A stretch of 64,000 nucleotides of DNA from Streptomyces spinosisporus (lineage in GTDB: Bacteria > Actinomycetota > Actinomycetes > Streptomycetales > Streptomycetaceae): NCBI RefSeq assembly GCF_022698145.1, contig NZ_JALDAX010000002.1, positions 62,001 through 126,000 on the forward strand. Direction: 5' to 3'. The notes under the pieces were generated by a model that was not told the origin of the DNA, did no database searches, and saw only the letters and a list, made by a program, of their open reading frames with translations. This document shows, piece by piece, positions 44,331 through 52,956 of this stretch. The translations under genes were made by a program, and so were the position numbers. Within the stretch, counting starts at the first letter, position 1; every line of letters begins with the position of its first letter.

Positions 44331-45614
44331 GTGGGTGGCGATCTCGGGGAGGGGGCCTGCGCCTGTGCCGTGGGCGGCGAGGGCGGCCATGCCGAGGGCC
44401 GGTTCGGTCTGCTCCGGTACGTGCGCCGGGCGGCCGAGGACGTCGACGCGCAGCTGGTTCCAGTACGGGCTGCGGGCGCCGCCACCGGTGAAGGTGAGCG
44501 GGCCGTCCAGCGGGGCGCCCAGGTGGTGCAGGTAGTCCAGGCAGAGCCGTTCGGTGAAGGCGACGCCCTGCAGCAGCGCGGCCCACAGGTCGGCGTCCCC
44601 GGCCGGCTCACCCAGCACGAGCGCGGTGGCGTCCGGTGCCAGGAACGGGAACCGCTCACCGGGTGACACCAGGGGGTAGGCCACCGCGCCCGCGGGCTCG
44701 TGCGCGGCCGCCAGCGCGTCCATGGCCGCCGGGTCGGCGCCCGCGAAGGCCGCGGTCAGCACTCCGGCCCCCACGCTGGACGCCCCGCCGGGCAGCCAAC
44801 TCCCGTCCGGCGCACGGTGGTTGTAGACCACGCCGGTCGGGTCACGGACCGGTTCGGCGCTCGCGCCCTTGAGGACGAGCGTCGTGCCGAGGACCGAGTT
44901 CCAGGAGCCGGGCCGCAGCGCCCCGGACGCGATCTGCGCGGCGCAGCCGTCGGTCATGCCCGCGATCACGGGCGTACCGGCGGGGATGCCGGTGGCCTCG
45001 GCGGCCTCGGCGCACACCTCACCGAGCAGGGTGCCGGGCCGTACGACCTCGGGAAGCATCTCCCGGGGCAGGCCCATCACGTCCGGCCACGCCTCGCGCT
45101 CGACGTCGTAGGCCGTCTTGAGGGCGTGGCTGGAATCCGTCGGTACCGGTGTGCCGATCAGCCGGGCGGTGACCACGTCGGGCTGGTGGGTGATCCGCCC
45201 GGGACCGTAGGTCTCGACGAGCCAGCGCGCCTTCGGCAGCGCCCAGGTGTCCTGCACGGCGAGCCCCGCCGCCCGCGCCCGCGCCCCCTGCTCCGCGGCC
45301 CGCCGGTCGTCGTACATGAGCGCGGGGCTCAGCGGCCGTCCGGCCCGGTCCGTGAGCAGCACCGTCCCGGACGTCCCGCACACCGCGAGCCCGCGGATGC
45401 GCACGCCCCGCGCCGGGCCCAGCGCGGCCCGCGACGCGGCGCACACCCCCTCCCACCACTCCCCCGGATCCTGCTCGTGCCGCTCCCACTCCCGGCGCCC
45501 GCCGACCGGGGCCGACCCGCTGCCGAGGACCGTCCCGTCCGCGGTCACCGCCAGCACGCGGACGCTCTGCGTCCCCAGGTCGATTCCCAGCCACGCCTCA
45601 CGCTCGCCCAGCAT
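44145..45614 (-). CDS. FGGY-family carbohydrate kinase (xylulokinase-like)
   Basis: 489 residues from ATG (MLGEREAWLGIDLGTQSVR) with a GGGAGG site 5 bases upstream; an earlier in-frame start lacks this. Features: ATP phosphate loop GIDLGTQS, MYDDRRAAEQG, the substrate/metal segment GMTDGCAAQIASGA near mid-length, and FTGGGARSPYWNQ in the C-terminal domain. It phosphorylates a pentose, pentulose or polyol. It is divergent from the ABC operon starting at 45802 that carries a second FGGY kinase, suggesting linked catabolism. Its 3' end has been duplicated in tandem. Confidence 0.9.
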   Translation of the reverse strand: MLGEREAWLGIDLGTQSVRVLAVTADGTVLGSGSAPVGGRREWERHEQDPGEWWEGVCAASRAALGPARGVRIRGLAVCGTSGTVLLTDRAGRPLSPALMYDDRRAAEQGARARAAGLAVQDTWALPKARWLVETYGPGRITHQPDVVTARLIGTPVPTDSSHALKTAYDVEREAWPDVMGLPREMLPEVVRPGTLLGEVCAEAAEATGIPAGTPVIAGMTDGCAAQIASGALRPGSWNSVLGTTLVLKGASAEPVRDPTGVVYNHRAPDGSWLPGGASSVGAGVLTAAFAGADPAAMDALAAAHEPAGAVAYPLVSPGERFPFLAPDATALVLGEPAGDADLWAALLQGVAFTERLCLDYLHHLGAPLDGPLTFTGGGARSPYWNQLRVDVLGRPAHVPEQTEPALGMAALAAHGTGAGPLPEIATHMVRITTHLEPHPTRTALFTEPYTRLIDELTARGWLPTPVAAHARARLRTTQDGAAHWDASG

Positions 45615-45801
45615 CCGTACCTCCCGGACATCTCGGACCGGCCTGTGAACTTCACGTCTGTCTTCGATATTGACCCGCGATTTTCGCTTGCGCGAGGGAT
45701 TGACGCGCAACTTCCGCCGTTACACCCTCTGTTAGCGAGTCGACTCGACATGTCAACCCACTCAACCGCACCCGGGGCCCGACCCCACGTGGAGGTCACG
45801 G
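45615..45801. promoter_or_regulatory. Divergent promoter region of kinase and polyol operon
   Basis: 187 bases with two palindromes: GTGAA-C-TTCAC at 45645-45655 and CGAGTCGACTCG at 45736-45747. Between them an AT-richer stretch contains ATTTTCGCTTGCG, resembling the TTCG-type half-sites of DeoR regulators. The DeoR gene at 50019 is the obvious candidate ligand. Assignment is by eye. Confidence 0.45.
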
Positions 45802-47223
45802 ATGGACATGCACGTGCACGACCGCCGACGATTCCTGGCCCTGACCGCGGGGGCCGCCGCGACCCCGTTGCTCGCCGCCTGCGGGGCCGGTTTCGGCGGG
45901 GACGACAAGAAGAGCGACGGCTCGGCGGCGGACGACGTCACCGGCTCCTTCGACTGGAAGCGGGAGAAGGGCACGACGGTCAAGGCGCTGCTGAACAAGC
46001 ACCCCTACACCGACGCCCTGATCGCCGACCTGAAGTCCTTCACCGCCAAGACCGGCATCAAGGTCGAGTACGACGTCTTCCCCGAGGACAACTACTTCGA
46101 CAAGCTCACCGTGGACCTGTCCAGCGGACGCGCCTCCTACGACGTCTTCATGCTCGGCGCCTACATGGTGTGGCAGTACGGCCCGCCCGGCTGGCTGGAG
46201 GACCTAGGCCCCTGGATGCGCAACTCCTCGGCCACCGGCGCCGAATGGGACCAGGCCGACTTCTTCCCCAACCTCCTCCAGGCCGACCAGTGGTCGCTGA
46301 AGGCGGGCGCCCCGCTCGGACAGGGCGGGCAGTACGCGCTGCCGTGGGGCTGGGAGACGAACGTCGTCGCCTACAACACCGAGGTCTTCAAGAAGCTGGG
46401 CCTGAAACCGGCCGAGACCTTCGACGAGCTGCGCGAGATCGCCGGCGCCGTCAAGAAGAAGGCGCCGGGCGCCGGCTACGACGGCATGTACGGCATCGCC
46501 GTGCGCGGCTCCCGCAGCTGGGCCACCATCCACCCCGGCTTCATGACCATGTACGCCCGCAACGGCCTGCACGACTTCACCGTCGACGGCGGCAAGCTCA
46601 AGCCCGCCATGAACACCCCTCAGGCGATCGCGTTCACCGAGGACTGGGCGGGCATGGTCAAGCAGGGCGGGCCGCCGTCATGGACGTCGTACACCTGGTA
46701 CCAGTGCTCCAGCGACCTGGGCGCGAAGAAGGCGGGGATGCTCTTCGACGCGGACACGGCCGCCTACTTCCAGGCCGTGAAGGGGGCGAGCCCCGCCTCC
46801 GGGAAGATCGCCTTCCACCCCGGTCCGAAGGGCCCTGACGGCTCGCTGGCCACCAACATGTGGATCTGGTCGCTCGGCATGAACGCCAAGTCCAAGAAGA
46901 AGAGCGCCAGTTGGCTGTTCCTGCAGTGGGCGACCGGCAAGGAGCACCTGCGCAAGGCCGCCATCACCGACGACCACATCGACCCCGTACGCAAGTCGAT
47001 CAGCCAGGACGCGGCCTACAAGGACAAGATGCGGCACCTGCCGGGCTTCCTCGACACCTTCGAGACGGTCGTCGACCAGACGAAGATCCAGTTCACCCCG
47101 CAGGAGCAGTTCTTCGACGCCACCACCAGCTGGGCCGCGGCCCTCCAGGAGATCTACGGCGGCAAGAACGCGAAGTCGGTCCTGAACGGCCTGGCGAACG
47201 ACCTCGCCGCCAAGGTGGACTGA
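45802..47223 (+). CDS. ABC transporter carbohydrate-binding lipoprotein
   Basis: 473 residues. N-terminus HDRRRFLALTAGAAATP is a twin-arginine-like signal with lipobox LLAACG. The mature part is a cluster B/D solute-binding fold with KTGIKVEYDVFPEDNYFDKL, YALPWGWETN and SYTWYQCSSDLG segments. Binds a sugar or polyol outside the membrane and feeds the two permeases that follow. First gene of an operon of overlapping genes running to about 55.7 kb. Confidence 0.93.
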   Translation: MDMHVHDRRRFLALTAGAAATPLLAACGAGFGGDDKKSDGSAADDVTGSFDWKREKGTTVKALLNKHPYTDALIADLKSFTAKTGIKVEYDVFPEDNYFDKLTVDLSSGRASYDVFMLGAYMVWQYGPPGWLEDLGPWMRNSSATGAEWDQADFFPNLLQADQWSLKAGAPLGQGGQYALPWGWETNVVAYNTEVFKKLGLKPAETFDELREIAGAVKKKAPGAGYDGMYGIAVRGSRSWATIHPGFMTMYARNGLHDFTVDGGKLKPAMNTPQAIAFTEDWAGMVKQGGPPSWTSYTWYQCSSDLGAKKAGMLFDADTAAYFQAVKGASPASGKIAFHPGPKGPDGSLATNMWIWSLGMNAKSKKKSASWLFLQWATGKEHLRKAAITDDHIDPVRKSISQDAAYKDKMRHLPGFLDTFETVVDQTKIQFTPQEQFFDATTSWAAALQEIYGGKNAKSVLNGLANDLAAKVD

Positions 47224-47228
47224 GCACC

Positions 47229-48110
47229 ATGGGCTGGCGCCTCACTCTTCGCCCGTACTTCCTGATCGTCCCGGCGCTGCTGCTGACCTGCGGAATCCTC
47301 TATCCCTTCGGACTCGGGCTCTACTACACGCTGTTCGACTTCTCGGCGAGCAAACCGCAGCCGGACATGGTGCGGTTGCAGAACTACGAGACCGTCTTCA
47401 CGCAGGACGCGTTCTGGAACTCGGCGTGGGTGACCGTCCTGTACGCGGTCGGGGCAGCGGCCGTGGAGACCGTGCTCGGGGTCGCCGTCGCCCTGCTGCT
47501 GCACCGCTCCTCGCCGGCGGGCAGGGTGCTGGAGAAGATCCTCATCCTGCCGCTGATGATCGCCCCGGTGATCGCCGCGATCATCTGGAAACTGATGCTC
47601 CAGCCGTCGGTCGGGGTGGTGAACCACCTGCTGAAACCCTTCGGCCTCGGGGGAGTTCAGTGGACGGACACCCCGACGGGCGCACTCCTGTCGTCGATCG
47701 CCGTGGACGTCTGGGTCTACACCCCGTTCGTGGCGATCCTCGCCCTGGCCGGTCTGCGGTCGCTGCCCACCTCCCCGTTCGAGGCGGCGGCCGTGGACGG
47801 CGCGGGCTGGTGGTACACCTTCCGGCGGCTGACCCTGCCCATGCTGTGGCCGTACGTCCTGGTCGCGGTGATCTTCCGGTTCATGGACTCGCTGAAGGTC
47901 TTCGACATCATCTACGCCCTCACCGAGGGCGGCCCCGGCGACTCGACCGTGGTCCTGCAGATCCGGGCCTATCTGGAGGCGATCCGCTTCCAGCGCTACA
48001 GCTTCGGCATCAGCTACACGATCGTGCTGTGGGCCGTGGTCCATCTCGCCGCGATGGTGCTCGTACGCCATCTCGGCAGGATCCAGCGGAAGGCGGCCGA
48101 GGCGAAATGA
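47229..48110 (+). CDS. ABC sugar/polyol transporter permease, MalF type
   Basis: 293 residues with six helices (YFLIVPALLLTCGILYPFG at the start). The EAA motif lies in SPFEAAAVDGAGWWYTFRRL. Pairs with the next gene product to form the membrane channel. Starts 5 bases after the binding-protein stop; its stop overlaps the next start (ATGA). Confidence 0.94.
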   Translation: MGWRLTLRPYFLIVPALLLTCGILYPFGLGLYYTLFDFSASKPQPDMVRLQNYETVFTQDAFWNSAWVTVLYAVGAAAVETVLGVAVALLLHRSSPAGRVLEKILILPLMIAPVIAAIIWKLMLQPSVGVVNHLLKPFGLGGVQWTDTPTGALLSSIAVDVWVYTPFVAILALAGLRSLPTSPFEAAAVDGAGWWYTFRRLTLPMLWPYVLVAVIFRFMDSLKVFDIIYALTEGGPGDSTVVLQIRAYLEAIRFQRYSFGISYTIVLWAVVHLAAMVLVRHLGRIQRKAAEAK

Positions 48111-48937
48111 ACCTGCGCAAACGCCTGTTGGGCGCTCTCGCGGACCTCGCCCTGATCCTCTACTTCGTCTTCGCGCTGTTCCCGATCGCCTGGATGGTGA
48201 TTCTCTCGCTGAAGCCCGCCAACCAGCTCTTCAGCACCTACTTCTCCTTCACCCCAACGCTCGGCTCCTACCGGACGGTCCTCGGAGACAGCGAGGGCAT
48301 CCCGTTCGTGCGGTTCTTCGTCAACAGCCTGGTGGTGTCGGTGGGGGCGGTGCTGCTGTCGCTCCTGGTCGGGCTGCCGGCCGCGTACGCCTCGGCGCGC
48401 TGGCGGTTCAAGGGCTCGGAGAACCTGATGTTCACGCTGCTGTCGTTCCGGTTCGCGCCCGAACTGACCGTGATCATCCCGCTGTTCGTGCTGTATCAGA
48501 AGCTCGGCCTGTTCGACACGTACGTCGGCATGATCTGGGTCCTGCAGCTGGTGACGCTCCCGCTGATCGTGTGGATCATGCGGTCCTACTTCGCCGATCT
48601 GACCCCGGAGCTGGAGCAGGCGGCCCTGCTGGACGGCTACACCCGCAAGCAGGCCTTCTTCAAGGTGGCCCTGCCGCTGGTCAAGCCGGGTATCGCGGCG
48701 GTGTCGCTGCTGGCCTTCATCTTCGCCTGGAACAACTTCGTCTTCCCGCTGATCCTCACCTCCAACGAGGCGCAGACCGTGACCGTCGGCGCCCTGTCCT
48801 TCCTCGGCGGCGACCGCCCCAAGTACAACCTGACGGCCGCCGCGGCCCTGATCTCGGTCGTACCCCCGCTGCTGCTGGCCCTGACCATCCAGCGCTATCT
48901 AGTGCGGGGCCTGTCCTTCGGGGCGGTGAAGTCATGA
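48107..48937 (+). CDS. ABC sugar/polyol transporter permease, MalG type
   Basis: 276 residues, six helices. The EAA loop is LEQAALLDGYTRKQAFFKVA with LPLVKPGIAA after it. Overlaps both neighbours by 4 bases (ATGA), so translation is coupled through permease, permease and ATPase. Confidence 0.94.
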   Translation: MNLRKRLLGALADLALILYFVFALFPIAWMVILSLKPANQLFSTYFSFTPTLGSYRTVLGDSEGIPFVRFFVNSLVVSVGAVLLSLLVGLPAAYASARWRFKGSENLMFTLLSFRFAPELTVIIPLFVLYQKLGLFDTYVGMIWVLQLVTLPLIVWIMRSYFADLTPELEQAALLDGYTRKQAFFKVALPLVKPGIAAVSLLAFIFAWNNFVFPLILTSNEAQTVTVGALSFLGGDRPKYNLTAAAALISVVPPLLLALTIQRYLVRGLSFGAVKS

Positions 48938-50022
48938 TCGGGCTGCGCGGCATCCACAAGACGTACGGAAAGACCACCGCCCTGGACGGGCTCGAACTCG
49001 ACGTACGGGAAGGGGAGTTCTTCTGTCTGCTCGGCCCGTCCGGCGCCGGCAAGACGACCACCCTGAAGACCGTCGCCGGTCTTGAGCGGCCCGACTCCGG
49101 CACCGTCCTGCTCGACGGGAAGGACATGGCGGGCGTCGAACCGTACGACCGGGGCGTGGCGATGTGCTTCGAGAGCTACGCCCTCTACCCGCACCGATCG
49201 GCCTACGACAACCTCGCCTCCCCGCTGCGCTCGCCCCGCCACCGGCTGCCCGCCGCCGAGGCCCGCGAGCGCATCGGCGCCATCGCCGAACTCCTCGGCA
49301 TCAGCGGCCTGCTGGACCGCCGGGTCGGCCAGTTGTCCAACGGCCAGCGGCAGCGCATCGCGCTCGGCCGGGTGCTGGTGCGGCCCGCCCGCGCCTTCCT
49401 GCTCGACGAGCCGCTCAGCCACCTCGACGCCAAACTCCGCCAGCAGATGCGCGCGGAACTCAAGGCGATCGGGGCGGTACAGCACACCACCACCCTCTAC
49501 GTCACCCATGACTCCGTCGAGGCCCTGGCACTCGGCGACCGGATCGGGGTGATCCGGGACGGGCGGATCGTGCAGACCGGGACCCGGGAGGAGATCTGGT
49601 ACCGGCCCTGCGACACGGAGGTGGCGCGGGCGTTCGGCCGGCCGCGGATCAATCTGCTGCCGGGGGTGGTGACGGACGACGGCGGATTCCGGACCGCGGA
49701 CGGGAAGGTGGAGCTGCCGCTCACGGCGAAGGCACAGCCCGGGACGGACGTCCTGGTCGGCCTGCGCCCCCGGGACATCGTGCTGGGCGGCGCCGCGGGC
49801 CATGAGCTGACCGGCACCGTCTATGTCACCGAGGTCCTCGGCCGCGGCGTCGAGGTGACCGTCCGGCTGGGCGAGCAGCAGGTGTCGCTGGTGGCGCCGC
49901 GCGGCGACACGACGGGCCTCGGTCCCGACGATCCGGTACGGCTGACGGTCCGGCCTGAGAACCTGCTGCTGTTCGAGGCCGACCGGCCCGGGCGCCCAGG
50001 ACGACTGATCGGGACACGATGA
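48934..50022 (+). CDS. ABC transporter ATPase 1, MalK/UgpC-like with altered motifs
   Basis: 362 residues: nucleotide-binding domain plus a C-terminal TOBE/OB domain (from about residue 240). Walker A GPSGAGKTT (37-45) and Walker B FLLDEPLSHLD are intact. The Q-loop reads MCFESYALYP, with Glu where the family has Gln, and the signature reads LSNGQRQR instead of LSGGQ. The His switch VTHDSVEA is present. The operon encodes a second, different ATPase, so the pair may work as a heterodimer, as in GlpS/GlpT glycerol transporters. Confidence 0.92.
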   Translation: MIGLRGIHKTYGKTTALDGLELDVREGEFFCLLGPSGAGKTTTLKTVAGLERPDSGTVLLDGKDMAGVEPYDRGVAMCFESYALYPHRSAYDNLASPLRSPRHRLPAAEARERIGAIAELLGISGLLDRRVGQLSNGQRQRIALGRVLVRPARAFLLDEPLSHLDAKLRQQMRAELKAIGAVQHTTTLYVTHDSVEALALGDRIGVIRDGRIVQTGTREEIWYRPCDTEVARAFGRPRINLLPGVVTDDGGFRTADGKVELPLTAKAQPGTDVLVGLRPRDIVLGGAAGHELTGTVYVTEVLGRGVEVTVRLGEQQVSLVAPRGDTTGLGPDDPVRLTVRPENLLLFEADRPGRPGRLIGTR

Positions 50023-50864
50023 GCAGCAACAGCAGCGGTGGCGGCGCACAGCAGCAGGGACCCGCGGCCCGGCAGGCCGCCATGGCCGAGCTGGTCCTGG
50101 CCGACGGATCGGCCACGGCGGCCGAGCTCGCCGAGCGGTTCGGGGTGAGCCTGATGACCATCCACCGCGACCTCGACGAGCTCGAACGGCAGGGAATCGT
50201 ACGGAAGTTCAGAGGCGGCGTGACCGCGCAGCCCTCCGGTGTCTTCGAGTCCAACGTCCAGTACCGGCTCAAGACCATGCGCGCCGAGAAGGCGGCCGTC
50301 GCCGAGCACGCGCTGAAGTCCATAGAACCCGGCATGGCGATCATGCTGGACGACTCCACCTCCACCCTGGAGATAGCCCGCCGCCTGAGGCACGGCGACA
50401 TCACCCCGCTGACGGTCGTCACCAACTTCCTGGAGGCGATCAACCTCCTCGCCGACCAGCGGGGCATCCATCTGATGGCCCTCGGCGGCGACTACGACCC
50501 GCTGCACTCCTCCTTCCTCGGCGTCTCCTGCGTCGAGGCGATCGAGCAGCTGCGCGTGGACGTGTGCTTCGCGTCCACGTCCGCCGTGCACGGGGGTTAC
50601 GCCTACCACCAGGAACAGCACATCGTGTCGGTGAAGCGGGCCATGCTCGACGCGGCCGCCCGCAACGTCCTGCTCATCGACCACACCAAGCTCGCCCGGG
50701 CCGCCCTGCACCGGGTGGTCCCGCTGTCCCGCTTCGATCTGCTCCTCGTCGACGACGGGGCGTCGGCGGAGGCGCTGCGGGACCTGGACGAGCACAAGGT
50801 CCGTTACGAGATCTGCGCCACGACCGGCACGAAGGGCAGCGATGACCGAGCTGGAACTACGTGA
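50019..50864 (+). CDS. DeoR-family transcriptional regulator
   Basis: 281 residues. N-terminal helix-turn-helix (about 20-65: ADGSATAAELAERFGVSLMT, IHRDLDELERQG) and a C-terminal sugar-phosphate sensor domain (DeoRC) with MLDDSTSTLEIA and CFASTSAVHGGYAY. Such proteins repress sugar or polyol operons and release DNA on binding a phosphorylated intermediate. Overlaps ATPase 1 by 4 bases and ATPase 2 by 23 bases. The likely operators are the palindromes at 45615-45801. Confidence 0.93.
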   Translation: MSSNSSGGGAQQQGPAARQAAMAELVLADGSATAAELAERFGVSLMTIHRDLDELERQGIVRKFRGGVTAQPSGVFESNVQYRLKTMRAEKAAVAEHALKSIEPGMAIMLDDSTSTLEIARRLRHGDITPLTVVTNFLEAINLLADQRGIHLMALGGDYDPLHSSFLGVSCVEAIEQLRVDVCFASTSAVHGGYAYHQEQHIVSVKRAMLDAAARNVLLIDHTKLARAALHRVVPLSRFDLLLVDDGASAEALRDLDEHKVRYEICATTGTKGSDDRAGTT

Positions 50865-51921
50865 TCTGCGCAAGACGTTCCGTTCCCGCGGCCGGCCGCC
50901 GGTGGACGCCGTGCGCGGCATCGACCTCGCACTGCGCTCCGGGGAGCTGCTCGGGCTGCTGGGCCCCTCCGGGTGCGGCAAGTCCACCACCCTGCGGATG
51001 ATCGCGGGCCTGGAGAGCGTGAGCGGCGGGGACATCCTGGTCGGCGGGACATCGGTGATCGACCGCCCCGCCCAGGCCCGCAACATCGGGGTCGCCTTCG
51101 AGAACTACGCGCTCTACCCCCCGCTGACGGTCGCGGAGAACCTGGCCTTCGGGCTGAAGGCACGCAGGGGGAACGCCCGGGGTGACGTCCAGCGCAAGGT
51201 CGCCGAGATCGCCGACCGCGTCGACCTCACCGGCATCCTCGACGCCCGCCCGGCGGGCCTGTCCAGCGGCCAGAAGCAGCGCGTCTCGCTGGCCCGCGCA
51301 CTGGTCCGCGAACCGGACGTACTGCTCCTCGACGAACCCCTCTCCCACCTCGACGCCGCCCAGCGCGACACCACACGCCGCGAGCTCAAGCGCATCCAGC
51401 GGGACTTGGGGCACACGACGATCCTGGTCACCCACGACCAGGAGGAGGCCCTCTCCCTCGCCGACCGGATCGCCGTGATGAAGGACGGCGTCATCCAGCA
51501 GATCGGCACGCCGTACGAGATCTACGACAGCCCCGCCAATCTGTTCGTCGCCGACTTCGTGGGCGAGCCCGCGATCAATCTGCTGCCGGGGACCGTCACG
51601 GACGACGGCCGCGCCCGCCTCTCCGACTCCGTGCACCTCGCCCTTCCCGTGCCGGTGACGCAGGGCCGCGAGGTGGTCGTCGGCGTCCGCCCGGAGGATC
51701 TGAGCCTCACCGGCGAGGACGGCCTGCCCGCCCGGGTCGTCGCCCACGAACCCCTGCTGGAGGCGGGTGTCGCCACCCTCGCCCTGGACGGTGTCGAGCG
51801 CCCCCTCGTCGTCCTCACCGGCCCCGAGGTGCGCCTCGCCCACGACGAACAGGTGCGCGTCGCCGCCGACACCCGCCTGACCCATGTCTTCGACGCCGAG
51901 ACAGGAGAGCTGCTGCGATGA
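50842..51921 (+). CDS. ABC transporter ATPase 2, MalK/UgpC-like with Glu in the Q-loop
   Basis: 359 residues, NBD plus TOBE-type domain. Walker A GPSGCGKST (about 43-51), signature LSSGQKQR, Walker B LLLDEPLSHLD, switch VTHDQEEA. The Q-loop is VAFENYALYP, again Glu for Gln as in ATPase 1. Having two different ATPases with one pair of permeases is the arrangement of glycerol (GlpS/GlpT) type importers. The 3' end overlaps the dehydrogenase by 4 bases. Confidence 0.92.
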   Translation: MTELELRDLRKTFRSRGRPPVDAVRGIDLALRSGELLGLLGPSGCGKSTTLRMIAGLESVSGGDILVGGTSVIDRPAQARNIGVAFENYALYPPLTVAENLAFGLKARRGNARGDVQRKVAEIADRVDLTGILDARPAGLSSGQKQRVSLARALVREPDVLLLDEPLSHLDAAQRDTTRRELKRIQRDLGHTTILVTHDQEEALSLADRIAVMKDGVIQQIGTPYEIYDSPANLFVADFVGEPAINLLPGTVTDDGRARLSDSVHLALPVPVTQGREVVVGVRPEDLSLTGEDGLPARVVAHEPLLEAGVATLALDGVERPLVVLTGPEVRLAHDEQVRVAADTRLTHVFDAETGELLR

Positions 51922-52940
51922 GCGAGCCCGTACGAGTCGTCGCCGCCGGCGACCACTTCATCCTGCCGTCGCTCGTCACGGCGGCGATCGCCCACGAACT
52001 CGACTGCGACGTGAGGGAACTGACGCTCGGCTGGCCACTGGAGCCCTTCGGTCCGGTCGCCGAGGTGACCGAGGCCAGCGACGCCGAGGACGAGCTGATC
52101 GACGCGCTCGCCGGCGCCCAGGTGCTGGTCACCCAGATGGGCCCGGTCACCGAGCGGGTCCTCGGTGCCTGCCCGGACCTGCGGCTGGTGGTCGTGTGCC
52201 GGGGCGGCCCGGTCAACGTCAACCTGGACGCGGCCAAGCGGCACGACGTCCGCGTCTGCTTCGCGCCCGGACGCAACGCCGCCGCCACCGCCGAGTTCAC
52301 CGTCGGCCTGATGCTGGCCGCGCTGCGCCGCATCCCGCAGGCACACAACCTGCTCGCCGGGCAGGGGAGTTGGGAGGGGGCGACGTACTACACGTACGAA
52401 CACAGCGGTCTGGAGCTGGAGGACCTGCCCGTCGGGCTCGTCGGCTACGGCGCCGTCGGCAGCCGGGTGGCCCGCGCCCTGTGTGCCTTCGGCGCGCAGG
52501 TGATGGTCCACGACCCCTATGTGCGCGGCGAGATCCACGGACTGCGGCTGTCCTCGCTCGACGAACTCCTGCGCCGCTCCCGGGTGATCACCCTGCACGC
52601 CCGGCTCACCGCCGAGACCCGCGGGCTGATCGGCGCGCGCGAGCTGGAACTTCTGCCGCGGGGTGCGGTGGTCGTGAACGCGGCGCGCGGCGGGCTGCTG
52701 GACCAGGACGCGCTGTGCGACGCCCTGGAGAGCGGCCGGCTGTCGGCGGCCGCCCTCGACACCTATGCGACGGAGCCGCTGCCCGCCGGCTCGCGGCTAC
52801 ACGCGCTCGCCGAACGCGTCGTCCTGACCCCGCACCTGGGCGGGGCGTCCCAGGCGGTCGCGGAGAAGGCGGCCCGGATCGCCGCCGAAGAGGTGGGGCG
52901 CTGGGTGCGCGGGGAGCCGCTGGCGCACTGTCTGACCTGA
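51918..52940 (+). CDS. D-isomer-specific 2-hydroxyacid dehydrogenase
   Basis: 340 residues. The NAD-binding domain has GLVGYGAVGSRVARAL (GxGxxG) and the DPY acid 20 residues later. The catalytic Arg, Glu and His are in NAARGGLLDQDAL, the following YATEPLP and TPHLGGAS segments. Oxidises a 2-hydroxy acid or reduces a 2-oxo acid; in this operon it probably handles a product of polyol oxidation. The substrate is not known. Confidence 0.92.
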   Translation: MSEPVRVVAAGDHFILPSLVTAAIAHELDCDVRELTLGWPLEPFGPVAEVTEASDAEDELIDALAGAQVLVTQMGPVTERVLGACPDLRLVVVCRGGPVNVNLDAAKRHDVRVCFAPGRNAAATAEFTVGLMLAALRRIPQAHNLLAGQGSWEGATYYTYEHSGLELEDLPVGLVGYGAVGSRVARALCAFGAQVMVHDPYVRGEIHGLRLSSLDELLRRSRVITLHARLTAETRGLIGARELELLPRGAVVVNAARGGLLDQDALCDALESGRLSAAALDTYATEPLPAGSRLHALAERVVLTPHLGGASQAVAEKAARIAAEEVGRWVRGEPLAHCLT

Positions 52941-52956
52941 CGAGCCGGGAGGCGAG